Assembly (NCBI RefSeq): GCF_009664855.1
Contig: NZ_CP045928.1
Span: 2,821,755 to 2,885,754 of the forward strand
Length of the DNA: 64,000 bases
Reading direction: 5' to 3'
Source: Flavobacterium sp. SLB02
Lineage (GTDB): Bacteria > Bacteroidota > Bacteroidia > Flavobacteriales > Flavobacteriaceae
The position numbers were made by a program, and so were the translations under genes. Below the pieces are notes generated by a model, which was not told where the DNA came from, searched no databases, and worked only from the letters and a program-made list of their open reading frames with translations. Below, piece by piece: positions 10,166 through 18,129 of the stretch; position 1 is the stretch's first letter, and every line of letters begins with the position of its first letter.

Positions 10166-10198
10166 AACTTTGTCAAAGTTTACAACTTTGACAAAGTT
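10166..10198 (+). terminator. Hairpin after the SusCD operon
   Basis: Two 15-base arms, aactttgtcaaagtt at 10166-10180 and its exact reverse complement at 10184-10198, with a 3-base loop, followed by TTCT. It may end or attenuate transcription before the peroxidase gene. The weak T-run makes full termination uncertain. Confidence 0.5.
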
Positions 10199-10268
10199 TT
10201 CTGAAAAACGAACTGAAACTGAAAACTGAAACCTAAAACCTGAAACAAATCATACAAAAACAAAAGAA

Positions 10269-11411
10269 TTGAAAAAACTAATCGTCCCTATCCTATTCCT
10301 CGTGAGTTTAACGGCCTACAAAAGCGTTGAACAGCCTGATTACATTGACATTCAGGAATTGCGAAAACTGTATTCCGGCGGAGATGCTACGAAATGGCCG
10401 GCGGCGGAATTACACAAAAATGTCGATAAATCTCAATTTCAGGATATTGGTGTGCTCCCTGCTGTTCCCTATCCGTCTTATAATCCGTATTCTAAGGAAA
10501 AAGAAAGTCTGGGTAAAATACTGTTTTTTGATCCCAGATTATCTACAAGCGGACAAATTGCATGCGCTTCCTGCCATAATCCTGAATTGGGGTGGACAGA
10601 TAATTTAACGCGTTCTTTTGGCCATGATCGTCAAACCGGAAAACGTAATTCGATGACGATTCTTAACTCGGCGTATGCTACTTCTTTATTTTGGGATGGT
10701 CGTGCTTCAAGTCTTGAAGATCAGGCGCAATTCCCGATTGGAGATCCTCTCGAGATGAATGAAAAACTGACAATTGCAGTTGATAAAATTGCCAAAATAA
10801 AAGGGTATAAACCGCTTTTTGAAGCTGCTTTTGGAGACAAAAAGGTTTCATTGCAAAGAATACAATATGCGATTGCTACTTTCGAAAGATCTATTAATAG
10901 TCCAAAAAGTAAATTTGATCAGTTTGTAAGCGGAAAATCTGATGCTTATACCGATTCGCAGGTAAAAGGTCTGCATTTGTTCAGAACCAAAGCGCAATGC
11001 ATCAATTGCCATAATACACCTTATTTTAGCGACAATCAGTTTCATAATGACGGACAGACTTTATTCGGAACAAAAAATGAAGATTTCGGGAGATATAATG
11101 TGACCAAAGATGTAAAAGACATTGGTAAATTCAGAACGCCAACATTGCGTGAAGTGGCCAATACAAAACCCTGGATGCATCACGGGCATTTTCCTTCTTT
11201 GCTGGATGTTGTCGAATTGTACAATTTAGGAAATCCATCGCCAGTTCAGAAAAAATATCTGGGAACTGCAAGAGATTCATTAATTCCAAAAGTAGATCCA
11301 ATGCTTCGAAAATTAGATTTAAATAAAGAAGAAGTCAACGATCTTTTGGCATTTATAGAAACATTAAGCACGCCAACACGAAGAATTATGGTACCGGAAA
11401 TGCCAAAATAA
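10269..11411 (+). CDS. Di-haem cytochrome c peroxidase family protein
   Basis: The start is a TTG at 10269, giving a Sec-type signal (MKKLIVPILFLVSLTAY) and 380 residues. Two c-type haem sites are visible: CASCH at residues 99-103 and CINCH in the C-terminal half. The RNSMTILNSAYATSLFWDGR and FRTPTLREVANTKPWMHHG blocks are typical of the bacterial CcpA/MauG superfamily. It acts in the periplasm or on the surface, either reducing hydrogen peroxide with electrons from a cytochrome or, like MauG/MbnH relatives, oxidising a protein or small-molecule target. It lies 123 bp after the SusCD-lipoprotein genes on the same strand, so a role in processing the imported ligand is possible. Confidence 0.88.
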   Translation: MKKLIVPILFLVSLTAYKSVEQPDYIDIQELRKLYSGGDATKWPAAELHKNVDKSQFQDIGVLPAVPYPSYNPYSKEKESLGKILFFDPRLSTSGQIACASCHNPELGWTDNLTRSFGHDRQTGKRNSMTILNSAYATSLFWDGRASSLEDQAQFPIGDPLEMNEKLTIAVDKIAKIKGYKPLFEAAFGDKKVSLQRIQYAIATFERSINSPKSKFDQFVSGKSDAYTDSQVKGLHLFRTKAQCINCHNTPYFSDNQFHNDGQTLFGTKNEDFGRYNVTKDVKDIGKFRTPTLREVANTKPWMHHGHFPSLLDVVELYNLGNPSPVQKKYLGTARDSLIPKVDPMLRKLDLNKEEVNDLLAFIETLSTPTRRIMVPEMPK

Positions 11412-11456
11412 ATTACATTAAACGATTTGTAAATTGCCCCAAATTTTTCAAATCCG

Positions 11457-11488
11457 GAAAGCCTATTTCATAATTGAAATGGGCTTTT
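11457..11488 (+). terminator. Intrinsic terminator after the cytochrome c peroxidase
   Basis: The arms gaaagcctatttca and tgaaatgggctttt pair around a 4-base loop and end in a T-run. It lies 45 bp downstream of the peroxidase stop. Confidence 0.75.
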
Positions 11489-11496
11489 CTATTTTA

Positions 11497-11645
11497 CACA
11501 CATAGAAACATAGGTTTTAGATGTTTAAAAGGATATAAAAAAAAGAAACTAGTTTCTTCACACATAGTCCCGATAGCTATCGGGATTAGTTAATGTGAGT
11601 GAAACGCCTTTTATAATTTTACAAAATCTATGATCCTATGTGTTT
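11497..11645. repeat. Dispersed CATAG-ended repeat, copy 1 (about 149 bp)
   Basis: The ends are acacatagaaacatagg and cctatgtgttt, which form a terminal inverted repeat. Inside are the palindromes aagaaactagtttctt and cccgatagctatcggg and the block gtgaaacgccttttat. The copy at 12937-13085 is a near-exact reverse complement, and a third, more diverged copy lies at 56426-56583. It has no coding capacity. This accounts for most of the gene-free stretch 11412-11797. Confidence 0.85.
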
Positions 11646-11797
11646 AAAAAATTACGTATTATAATAGGAGAAACTCTTATCATAATTTACTATTCTTTCA
11701 TCGAAGTATAAAATAGTCTGCTGATCGTAATACTTCGATCTTTTCTTAAATTTGTTTGAAACGAAAGGAAGCTTTTCCTTCTTGAAAAAATACCACC

Positions 11798-12448
11798 ATG
11801 AAGTTAGCACACATTCAAATTCAATCCAACAATATAGAACAAACTGCCACTTTTTATAAAAACATTCTTGATCTTCCTATTATAGAAAAAACCAAAGACT
11901 TTGTGAGTATTCAGGCAGGTAATTCGGTTTTGGAATTCGTTGAAAATCCAGAGTTTAAATCTATCTATCATTTTGCTTTTAATATCCCGGAAAACAAATT
12001 AGACGAAGCTATCGAATGGTGTAAAAGTAAAGTAGATCTAATTTTTATTGAAGATCAAAAAGTCATTACCAATTTCGAAAACTGGAATGCCAATGCTGTT
12101 TATTTCTATGATAATAATGGCAATTTATTAGAATTCATTGCCCGACATGATCTTGATAATGCACAAACAGAAGCATTCAGTTCTAAAGCTATTCTAAATA
12201 TAAGCGAAATAGGAATTGTGAATGAAAATCCTTTAGAATTAGGAAAACAACTAATTGCAGAACACGGTTTAGCATTCTTTTCTAAAAATGCCAATAGTGA
12301 ACTTTTTGCTGCCGTTGGTAATGATGAAGGTTTGTTGATTATGGTTAAACCGAATAGAAACTGGTATCCTACGCAAACACCTTCTGAAAGTAATATTACC
12401 AAAGTTAAAATTGAAAATAAAGGAACTAAAATTGAATTAAAATTTTAA
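11798..12448 (+). CDS. VOC-fold (glyoxalase/bleomycin-resistance) family protein
   Basis: A 216-residue cytosolic protein with a vicinal-oxygen-chelate start: MKLAHIQIQSNNIEQTATFYKN has the family beta-alpha pattern and His5 at a common metal position. FAFNIPENKLDEAIEWC and YFYDNNGNLLEFIARHDL complete a first module of about 120 residues. The second half (ISEIGIVNENPLELGKQL onward) looks like a second, degenerate half-module. Family members bind a metal and act as lyases, isomerases or dioxygenases; the substrate here is unknown. It is followed by a tautomerase gene 63 bp later, and the pair is enclosed by inverted repeat copies. Confidence 0.82.
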   Translation: MKLAHIQIQSNNIEQTATFYKNILDLPIIEKTKDFVSIQAGNSVLEFVENPEFKSIYHFAFNIPENKLDEAIEWCKSKVDLIFIEDQKVITNFENWNANAVYFYDNNGNLLEFIARHDLDNAQTEAFSSKAILNISEIGIVNENPLELGKQLIAEHGLAFFSKNANSELFAAVGNDEGLLIMVKPNRNWYPTQTPSESNITKVKIENKGTKIELKF

Positions 12449-12511
12449 TCCGATTCTTATTTTTCATCGCTTACAATTCCTTATTTTTATAAAAACTTAA
12501 ATAAAAACAAA

Positions 12512-12910
12512 ATGCCATTCGTTAGAATCAGCCTTCCTAAAAAGCTTTCATTAGAAACAAAAAATACTATTTCAGAATCGATTCATCAATCTTTGATAAC
12601 AGAATTTAATATCCCAAAGGACGATTATTTTCATGTCATTGAAGAATTGGAACCACATCAGATAAAATATCCTGAAAGTTATCTTGGTATTTCACATTCT
12701 GAAGATATTGTTTATGTGCAAATCACGGCCGGACAAGGAAGAACATTAGAACAAAAGAAAAAATTATACCATCAAATTGCTTCGAGAATTTCAACTTCAA
12801 CCGAAATTTTGATCAATAATGTGATCATTGTTTTATTAGAAAATAATGGTTTAGAGAATTGGTCTTTCGGTAATGGAGAAATTCAGGAACAAAAACATTT
12901 GAAGAAGTAA
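12512..12910 (+). CDS. Tautomerase family protein
   Basis: A 132-residue protein that begins Met-Pro, so after Met removal Pro1 can act as the catalytic base of the tautomerase superfamily. PFVRISLPKKLSLETKNTIS and the VYVQITAGQGRTLEQKKKLYHQIA block fit the long-chain members (tautomerase_2 type) that combine two beta-alpha-beta units. The substrate is unknown. It is probably co-transcribed with the VOC gene 63 bp upstream. The gene ends shortly before an inverted copy of the CATAG-ended repeat. Confidence 0.85.
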   Translation: MPFVRISLPKKLSLETKNTISESIHQSLITEFNIPKDDYFHVIEELEPHQIKYPESYLGISHSEDIVYVQITAGQGRTLEQKKKLYHQIASRISTSTEILINNVIIVLLENNGLENWSFGNGEIQEQKHLKK

Positions 12911-12936
12911 TTGTAAACCCTTGGATCCTTTTTTTA

Positions 12937-13085
12937 AAACACATAGAACCATAGATTATGTAAAATTATAAAAGGCGTTTCACTCACATTAACTAATCCC
13001 GCTAGCTATCGGGACTATGTGTGAAGAAACTAGTTTCTTTTTTTCGCACTCTTTAAACATCTAAAACCTATGTTTCTATGTTTTT
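12937..13085. repeat. Dispersed CATAG-ended repeat, copy 2 (inverted relative to copy 1)
   Basis: The element reads as the reverse complement of 11497-11645, including aaggcgtttcactcac, cccgctagctatcggg and aagaaactagtttctt, and ends in cctatgtttctatg. One arm of the inner palindrome differs from copy 1 (CCCGCTAGC against CCCGATAGC). Together with copy 1 it forms a long inverted repeat flanking the VOC and tautomerase genes. Confidence 0.85.
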
Positions 13086-13131
13086 ATTTTTTTTTTTGAA
13101 TTACAACCAACAGTTTAATTGTAATAAATAG

Positions 13132-13168
13132 AAAATCCCAATTCAAACGAATGAATTGGGATTTTTTT
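13132..13168. terminator. Bidirectional terminator between tautomerase and P-type ATPase genes
   Basis: The arms aaaatcccaattca and tgaattgggatttt pair around a 6-base loop, with A-run and T-run flanks that would serve both converging transcripts. Confidence 0.8.
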
Positions 13169-13170
13169 AT

Positions 13171-15195
13171 TTAAGTGAAATTATTAAACTTCATTTTCTG
13201 AATTCTCACGGCATTTAATATCGCTAACAAAGCCACTCCAACATCAGCAAAAACAGCTTCCCACATCGTGGCAAGTCCGCCCGCACCCAGAATTAATACA
13301 AAAGCTTTTACTACAAAAGCCAAAGTAATATTCTGCCAAACGATTTTTTTGGTTTGTTTCCCAATATTGATCGCCATTGCAATCTTGCTTGGTCTATCGT
13401 CCTGAATCACCACATCGGCAGTTTCGATCGTGGCATCGCTTCCTAAACCTCCCATTGCAATTCCTACGGTGCTTAAGGCTATTACAGGTGCATCATTTAC
13501 ACCATCGCCCACAAAAGCTACCGTTTCGTTTTTGGCTTTAATCTCGTTGAGTTTATTCACTTTATCTTCCGGAAGTAAATCTCCAAAAGCATTTGCGATT
13601 CCTAATTTATCAGCAACAAATTGTACCACATTTGTTTTATCACCACTCAGCATGGTTACCTTAACGCCTAATGCTTTTAGTTTGCTTACTGCTTCCTGAG
13701 CATCTTCTTTTATTTCATCGGCAATAGTCAAATATCCTGCGAATTTATTATCGTAGGCAATGGCAATCGTAGTATACACCACTGAATTTGGATCGATATC
13801 ATATTGAATCTTGAATTTATCCATCAGTTTGAAATTCCCAACATGCAATTCTTTTCCGTTGATTTCGGCTTTTAAACCATGTCCGGAAATTTCTTCTACA
13901 TTTTTCAATTCAATTGAAGCATCAATCTGTCCCACATGATTGTGAATGGCCGTTGCCACAGGATGCGTACTTTGGCTTTCCAGAACATTAACGAGTTTCA
14001 GAATCTCAGCTTTATCAAAACCTTCCTGAATAATAACTTCCTGAACTTTAAAAACACCTTCGGTCATGGTTCCGGTTTTATCCATCACCACATTCTGAAT
14101 GGTTGAAATGCTATCCAAAAAATTACTTCCTTTAAACAGGATTCCGTTTTTACTTGCAGCGCCAATTCCGCCAAAATATCCTAACGGAATACTAATTACC
14201 AATGCACAAGGACATGAAATTACAAGGAATACCAAAGCTCTGTACAGCCAGTCACTAAAGACATAATTGTCTACAAAAAGCCATGGCAATACACAAATCG
14301 CAATTGCCAGATACACCACGATTGGCGTATAAATCTTAGCAAATTTTCTGATAAATAATTCGGCTGGAGCTTTTTTGGTCGTGGCATTTTGTACCATTTC
14401 CAAGATCTTAGAAAGCTTGCTGTCTTTATAAGCCGTTGTTACTTTTACTAAAGCAATCGTGTTTCCGTTGATCATTCCGGCCAGAACAGTTTCTCCTTTT
14501 ACCTTGGTATCCGGTTTGCTTTCACCCGTTAATGCTGCGGTATTAAACGAAGCAGAATCTGATAGTAATTCGCCATCCAGACCTAATTTTTCTCCTGCTT
14601 TAAGCTGAATTACAGATCCTATCGTAACATCTGCCGCTTTTACTTTTGTAGCAACGTTATTTTCTAAAACATTTACTTCGTCAGGGCGCTGATCCAACAG
14701 GCTTTTTATATTCGATTTTGCACGGCTTACGGCCAATCCCTGAAAGTTTTCTCCAATGGTGTAAAACAGCATTACAGCAACACCTTCGGGATATTCGTCA
14801 ATGGCAAAAGCACCAATTGTCGCAATACACATCAGGAAAAACTCTGAGAAAACATCACCTTTCATGATGCTTTCGTAAGCTTCTCTCAAAACCGGAAGTC
14901 CAACAGGCAAATAAGCCACGATATACCAGGCAATTCTAACATAACCCGTAAACCAGGTTTGCGGAAAATAATTATCCAGACCAATCCCAATAAGCAGTAA
15001 TACCAATGAGATTATCGCCGGTAAAAATATTTTAAACAAACCGCCCTCAGCGTTGTGTTCATGATCGTGACCGTCTCCATCTCCGTGATCGTGTCCGTCA
15101 TTATTAGAATGAACGGGTTCGTCATGTGAACAACAGCAGGTAGATTGTTTTGGTTTCTTTTTTGTTATTTTTTCTTCTGTATGTATATGTTCCAT
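13171..15195 (-). CDS. Heavy-metal P1B-type ATPase (Zn/Cd/Co/Pb exporter class)
   Basis: A 674-residue inner-membrane pump. The N-terminus has no HMA ferredoxin-like domain. It carries a CCC motif at residues 20-22 and a His/Asp-rich stretch (about 24-48) that should bind metal. Further landmarks are TGES at 223-226, the CPC ion-site motif at 328-330, DKTGT at 372-376 with phosphorylated Asp372, the HP motif at 411-412 and GDGVND near the C-terminal hinge. CPC with a His-rich tail suggests Zn/Cd/Co rather than Cu. It lies downstream of the CzcCBA-like genes on the same strand, separated by a 24-bp-stem hairpin that may uncouple its expression. It would empty the cytosol while CzcCBA exports from the periplasm. 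Confidence 0.92.
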   Translation of the reverse strand: MEHIHTEEKITKKKPKQSTCCCSHDEPVHSNNDGHDHGDGDGHDHEHNAEGGLFKIFLPAIISLVLLLIGIGLDNYFPQTWFTGYVRIAWYIVAYLPVGLPVLREAYESIMKGDVFSEFFLMCIATIGAFAIDEYPEGVAVMLFYTIGENFQGLAVSRAKSNIKSLLDQRPDEVNVLENNVATKVKAADVTIGSVIQLKAGEKLGLDGELLSDSASFNTAALTGESKPDTKVKGETVLAGMINGNTIALVKVTTAYKDSKLSKILEMVQNATTKKAPAELFIRKFAKIYTPIVVYLAIAICVLPWLFVDNYVFSDWLYRALVFLVISCPCALVISIPLGYFGGIGAASKNGILFKGSNFLDSISTIQNVVMDKTGTMTEGVFKVQEVIIQEGFDKAEILKLVNVLESQSTHPVATAIHNHVGQIDASIELKNVEEISGHGLKAEINGKELHVGNFKLMDKFKIQYDIDPNSVVYTTIAIAYDNKFAGYLTIADEIKEDAQEAVSKLKALGVKVTMLSGDKTNVVQFVADKLGIANAFGDLLPEDKVNKLNEIKAKNETVAFVGDGVNDAPVIALSTVGIAMGGLGSDATIETADVVIQDDRPSKIAMAINIGKQTKKIVWQNITLAFVVKAFVLILGAGGLATMWEAVFADVGVALLAILNAVRIQKMKFNNFT

Positions 15196-15300
15196 AAAAT
15201 GAGTCTCAAATGTTATTTGTTTAAAGTTTAAACTTTGTTTAAATATGTTCTAAATTTACGGATTTTGAGCGAATTGTCTATAGGCAGCGTTTTATTTAAT

Positions 15301-15407
15301 CTCGCAAAGTCGCAGAGCCGCAAAGTTTTTTAAGTTTATTTGATTTTCTCTCATAAAACTTAAAAACATAATACAAGAAAAAATTTGCGGCTCTGCGACT
15401 TTGCGAG
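15301..15407. repeat. Long perfect inverted repeat of the CGCAAAG family
   Basis: Arms of 24 bases at 15301-15324 and 15384-15407 are exact reverse complements (ctcgcaaagtcgcagagccg at the outer end). Inner segments gttttttaagttt and aaacttaaaaac continue the stem. It lies between the czcB stop and the P-ATPase start and could act as terminator or mRNA-stability element. An adjoining block of cttag-aactcag repeats runs to 15470 directly against the czcB stop codon. Confidence 0.85.
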
Positions 15408-15472
15408 CAAATTCTACACCAGCTAAAAAACTTAGCATCTTAGTAACTCAGCAACTTAGCAACTAAAAAAAA

Positions 15473-16744
15473 TTAGTGACTATGCTCCCCTCCGCCTTTC
15501 ATTGCCGAAAGCAAATAAAAAGCGCCTTTTGTTACAATTTTTGCATTGGCAGGAATTTCATCTACAAACTTTATTTCTGTAAAACCTAAGTCTGTTGTTC
15601 CGGGAATCACTTCGATGGCTTTAAAATGAATTTCTTTTTCATGAGGCGTTTCTGTTTCACCTTTATTTTCTTCGTGTTTCTCATGTTCTTCGTGTTCGTC
15701 TTCCTGAATATAGACAAAATACTTATCTGCATTTCGAACCACAGCATCTTTTGGTACAGCAGGAACAGTCGCATTGGTAATGTTGATATTCGCCGAAACG
15801 TACATTCCCGGAATCAGTCCTTTTGCGTCATCTGATTCGATTTTGGCATGAACGGCAACGGTTTTACTTTCGTTAGAAAAAGATTTATTGATCCCGAAGA
15901 TTTTTCCTTTTATCGATTTGTTCGACTGATTGGTCAATACAAAATCAATTATCTGTCCGATCGAAATAGAGCCTAAATCTTTCTCATACACATTTAAGTC
16001 TAAGTGCATTTGAGTATTATCAACAACTTCAAACAATGTTACTCCGGTTTGTGCGTAGGCTCCTTTTGCAATTTTTATATTCCCAACATAACCGCTTATT
16101 GGCGCTACAATTGGCACTAACGAAGTACTGCCTTTTGTACTCACGTGCAAGGCATCTAATTTATTTTTTGCTGCCTGTGCTCTGGCTCTTTCTGCTGCCA
16201 GTTTTGATTTTACTTCCTGAAAAACTTTCCTTGGGTTTACATTTTCATCGCTTAAGGTTTTCTGACGGTTGTATTCTAATTGCAAGTATTCGATATTGGC
16301 TGTAGCCGAATGATAATCTTCCTGCATTTCAATCACTTCCAGATTCTGAATCGTTGCCAAAACCTTTCCTTTGTTGACATAAGTACCTTCCAAAACAAAA
16401 ATATCCTTCACGGTTCCTCCTATCAAAGTCGAAACTTCGGCAGAATTTTGTGGCGGAACTGTAGTATAACCGTTGGCTTTTATGACTTTGTTCAGGTTTC
16501 TGTTTTCTACAAATCCTGTTTCGATGCCGACGGTTTTGTATTGCGATTCATTTAGAGCTACTTCTGTTTGCGATTTTTCTTCTTCTTGTGGCTCTTCTGC
16601 TTTCTTTTCATTACAAGATGCGAAAGATATAACCGCAATGCACCCAAAGAAAAAGCGCGAAGCACGTAAGGAAATTAAACTTTGCGACCTTTGCGATACA
16701 ACCTTAGCGTTCTTTGCGGTTAGATAATTAAATATATTTTTCAT
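15473..16744 (-). CDS. czcB: RND efflux periplasmic adaptor (CzcB/CusB type) lipoprotein
   Basis: The ATG at 16744 is chosen over a longer frame from 16834, because it starts 1 bp after the TolC-like stop and makes a lipoprotein signal ending FASC (Cys44). The 423-residue protein has the membrane-fusion layout: SAEVSTLIGGTVKDIFVLEG lipoyl part, coiled coil (SATANIEYLQLEYNRQKTL), APISGYVGNIKIAKGAYAQTG second lipoyl half and beta-barrel. A His/Glu-rich insert (EDEHEEHEKHEENKGETETP) and the C-terminal GGGEHSH tail probably bind metal. It bridges CzcA and the TolC-like channel. Residues 8-39 are encoded by a 93-bp inverted repeat, so the signal region is repeat-derived and unusually long. Confidence 0.9.
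   Translation of the reverse strand: MKNIFNYLTAKNAKVVSQRSQSLISLRASRFFFGCIAVISFASCNEKKAEEPQEEEKSQTEVALNESQYKTVGIETGFVENRNLNKVIKANGYTTVPPQNSAEVSTLIGGTVKDIFVLEGTYVNKGKVLATIQNLEVIEMQEDYHSATANIEYLQLEYNRQKTLSDENVNPRKVFQEVKSKLAAERARAQAAKNKLDALHVSTKGSTSLVPIVAPISGYVGNIKIAKGAYAQTGVTLFEVVDNTQMHLDLNVYEKDLGSISIGQIIDFVLTNQSNKSIKGKIFGINKSFSNESKTVAVHAKIESDDAKGLIPGMYVSANINITNATVPAVPKDAVVRNADKYFVYIQEDEHEEHEKHEENKGETETPHEKEIHFKAIEVIPGTTDLGFTEIKFVDEIPANAKIVTKGAFYLLSAMKGGGEHSH
16630..16722. repeat. CGCAAAG-type inverted repeat inside the czcB signal-peptide coding region
   Basis: The segment runs from taaccgcaatgcacc to gttctttgcggtta. Its ends are inverted copies of each other (TAACCGCAA / TTGCGGTTA, then ccttagcg-ttctttgcg against cgcgaagcacgtaagg). 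The same words occur in intergenic repeats of this window. Here it is read through in frame and encodes czcB residues 8-39. Confidence 0.75.
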
Positions 16745-16745
16745 T

Positions 16746-17996
16746 TTAATTGTTTTTGATGGTTGGAAATTGAAGCTCGATGGCACTTTGATTAAAATTA
16801 TGAGTCGCCTCTGTATATTGTTTTTTAATATCAATTGCCTGATTCAAAAAACTGATGTACGCCCAATAACTCATATCGCCATTGGCATAACTTTTTTGCG
16901 CAGTAGTGATAATCTGATCTGCATATTGCAATCCTTCTTTCTGGAAATAATCTAATGCTTTTTGCTGTTTTGCATAATTGTTTTGTAACTCTTGTCTTTG
17001 CAGATTCAGCGTTAGTTTATTTTTATCTAAAGCCAATTTCGATTGCGAAATACTAATCGCCGAAGCCTGTGCTCTGGCTGTATTCACGCCTCCAAACAAC
17101 GGAATTTGCAATCCGGCAGTAAATCCCTGATACAATGATTTGGTGTCGATTGTTTGCGCAAAATAACCTATTCCTATTTTCGGAATTCGCATGGCTTTAT
17201 ACGTATTGGCTTCTTTTTGAGAAACCGAAATTTGCTGCTGGTAATAATCGCTCATTAAGTTTTCTGCTTTCGAATTTCCTTCTTCTTTTATAATAGTATA
17301 TTGTAATGCTGTTTTATCATCGGGAACAATATTTTCATCAGTCTGAACAAAAAACTGCAATTGCTTTTGGTAAATTGCCAAATCAAATTCTAATTGTGCT
17401 TTTTGCGTTTCGATCTCTTTTACTTTCGCTTTAGCACTAATAACTTCAATGTTTCCGCTTTCTCCGGTTTGAAAACGGAGTTCTGCATTCTTTAAGAATT
17501 TGGTATAAATATCATTGAGTTCCGAGTTTAATTTCTGAATCGAAACACCATACAAATATTGATAATAGGCCAAGGTTACGGCTTTTTCGATTTCATAAGA
17601 AGATAAGGCTTTACGTTTTTCGGCCAGTTTTACCAATTCCTCCTGCAATTGACGATTGGCTTTGGTGATGCTTCCCAGTGGAAAAAACTGCTGCACCGAA
17701 ACGTTGTGGTCATAATCCACACTATTGAATTGTCCGCCCTGATATTGCACTTGTAGCGGTTCCGGCTGAAATGCGGTCTTTTTCAGAACGGTTTGTCTTT
17801 CTATTTCCTTATCGGCAATTTTTAAATCGATGTTGTTTGATTTGGCAAGTTCTATGGCTTTTTCAAGAGTGATTTTTTCTTGTGCTGATGATACTGTACT
17901 TGTCAATAGGAACGTACCTAACCGCAAAGTTCGCAAAAGGTTTTTCGCAAAGTTCGCAAAGGTGTTTGTGTTTATATTATATTTTATACTTTTCAT
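16746..17996 (-). CDS. TolC-family outer membrane channel of the metal efflux system (CzcC type)
   Basis: A 416-residue protein with signal peptide (cleavage near VSSAQ), then EKITLEKAIELAKSNNIDL, the usual TolC/OEP first helix, and two OEP repeats with long amphipathic helices (KEANTYKAMRIPKIGIGYFA in the middle, QKALDYFQKEGLQYADQI late). It is the trimeric exit duct for the CzcA-CzcB pump. It lies between czcA (133 bp upstream, with a hairpin repeat in between) and czcB (1 bp downstream). Residues about 12-26 of the signal region (FANFAKNLLRTLRLG) are encoded by two tandem CGCAAAGTTCGCAAAGG-type repeat units. Confidence 0.9.
   Translation of the reverse strand: MKSIKYNINTNTFANFAKNLLRTLRLGTFLLTSTVSSAQEKITLEKAIELAKSNNIDLKIADKEIERQTVLKKTAFQPEPLQVQYQGGQFNSVDYDHNVSVQQFFPLGSITKANRQLQEELVKLAEKRKALSSYEIEKAVTLAYYQYLYGVSIQKLNSELNDIYTKFLKNAELRFQTGESGNIEVISAKAKVKEIETQKAQLEFDLAIYQKQLQFFVQTDENIVPDDKTALQYTIIKEEGNSKAENLMSDYYQQQISVSQKEANTYKAMRIPKIGIGYFAQTIDTKSLYQGFTAGLQIPLFGGVNTARAQASAISISQSKLALDKNKLTLNLQRQELQNNYAKQQKALDYFQKEGLQYADQIITTAQKSYANGDMSYWAYISFLNQAIDIKKQYTEATHNFNQSAIELQFPTIKNN
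17921..17963. repeat. Tandem CGCAAAGTTCGCAAAGG units inside the tolC-like signal-peptide coding region
   Basis: Two near-identical units, cgcaaagttcgcaaaagg and cgcaaagttcgcaaagg, are separated by tttt. They match the intergenic CGCAAAG repeat family and encode part of the signal peptide in frame. Confidence 0.8.
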
Positions 17997-18014
17997 TTTT
18001 CTCTTGTAATTTTT

Positions 18015-18115
18015 GTTTCACGCAGATTTTTAAAAAATTTAAGCTGATATGCGCAGATTATTTTTTATAATATTTTAATTTAAATCTGCTTCAATCTGCA
18101 TAATCTGCGTGAAAC
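18015..18115. repeat. CACGCAGATT hairpin repeat, copy 1
   Basis: It begins gtttcacgcagatt and ends aatctgcgtgaaac, a perfect 14-base terminal inverted repeat with partly complementary interior. It fills the gap between the czcA stop and the tolC-like start. Other copies lie at 24522-24620, 52877-52938 and 56372-56412. Confidence 0.85.
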
Positions 18116-18129
18116 ATTTTTTCCTATTT

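Noticed and set aside
11497..13085. Insertion sequence or integron around the VOC-tautomerase pair
   Set aside because: No transposase or integrase gene, no clear target-site duplication; kept as a repeat-pair observation instead.
16745..16834. Longer N-terminus of czcB
   Set aside because: It would overlap the end of the tolC-like gene and add residues in front of a proper lipoprotein signal; the ATG at 16744 lies 1 bp after that gene's stop.
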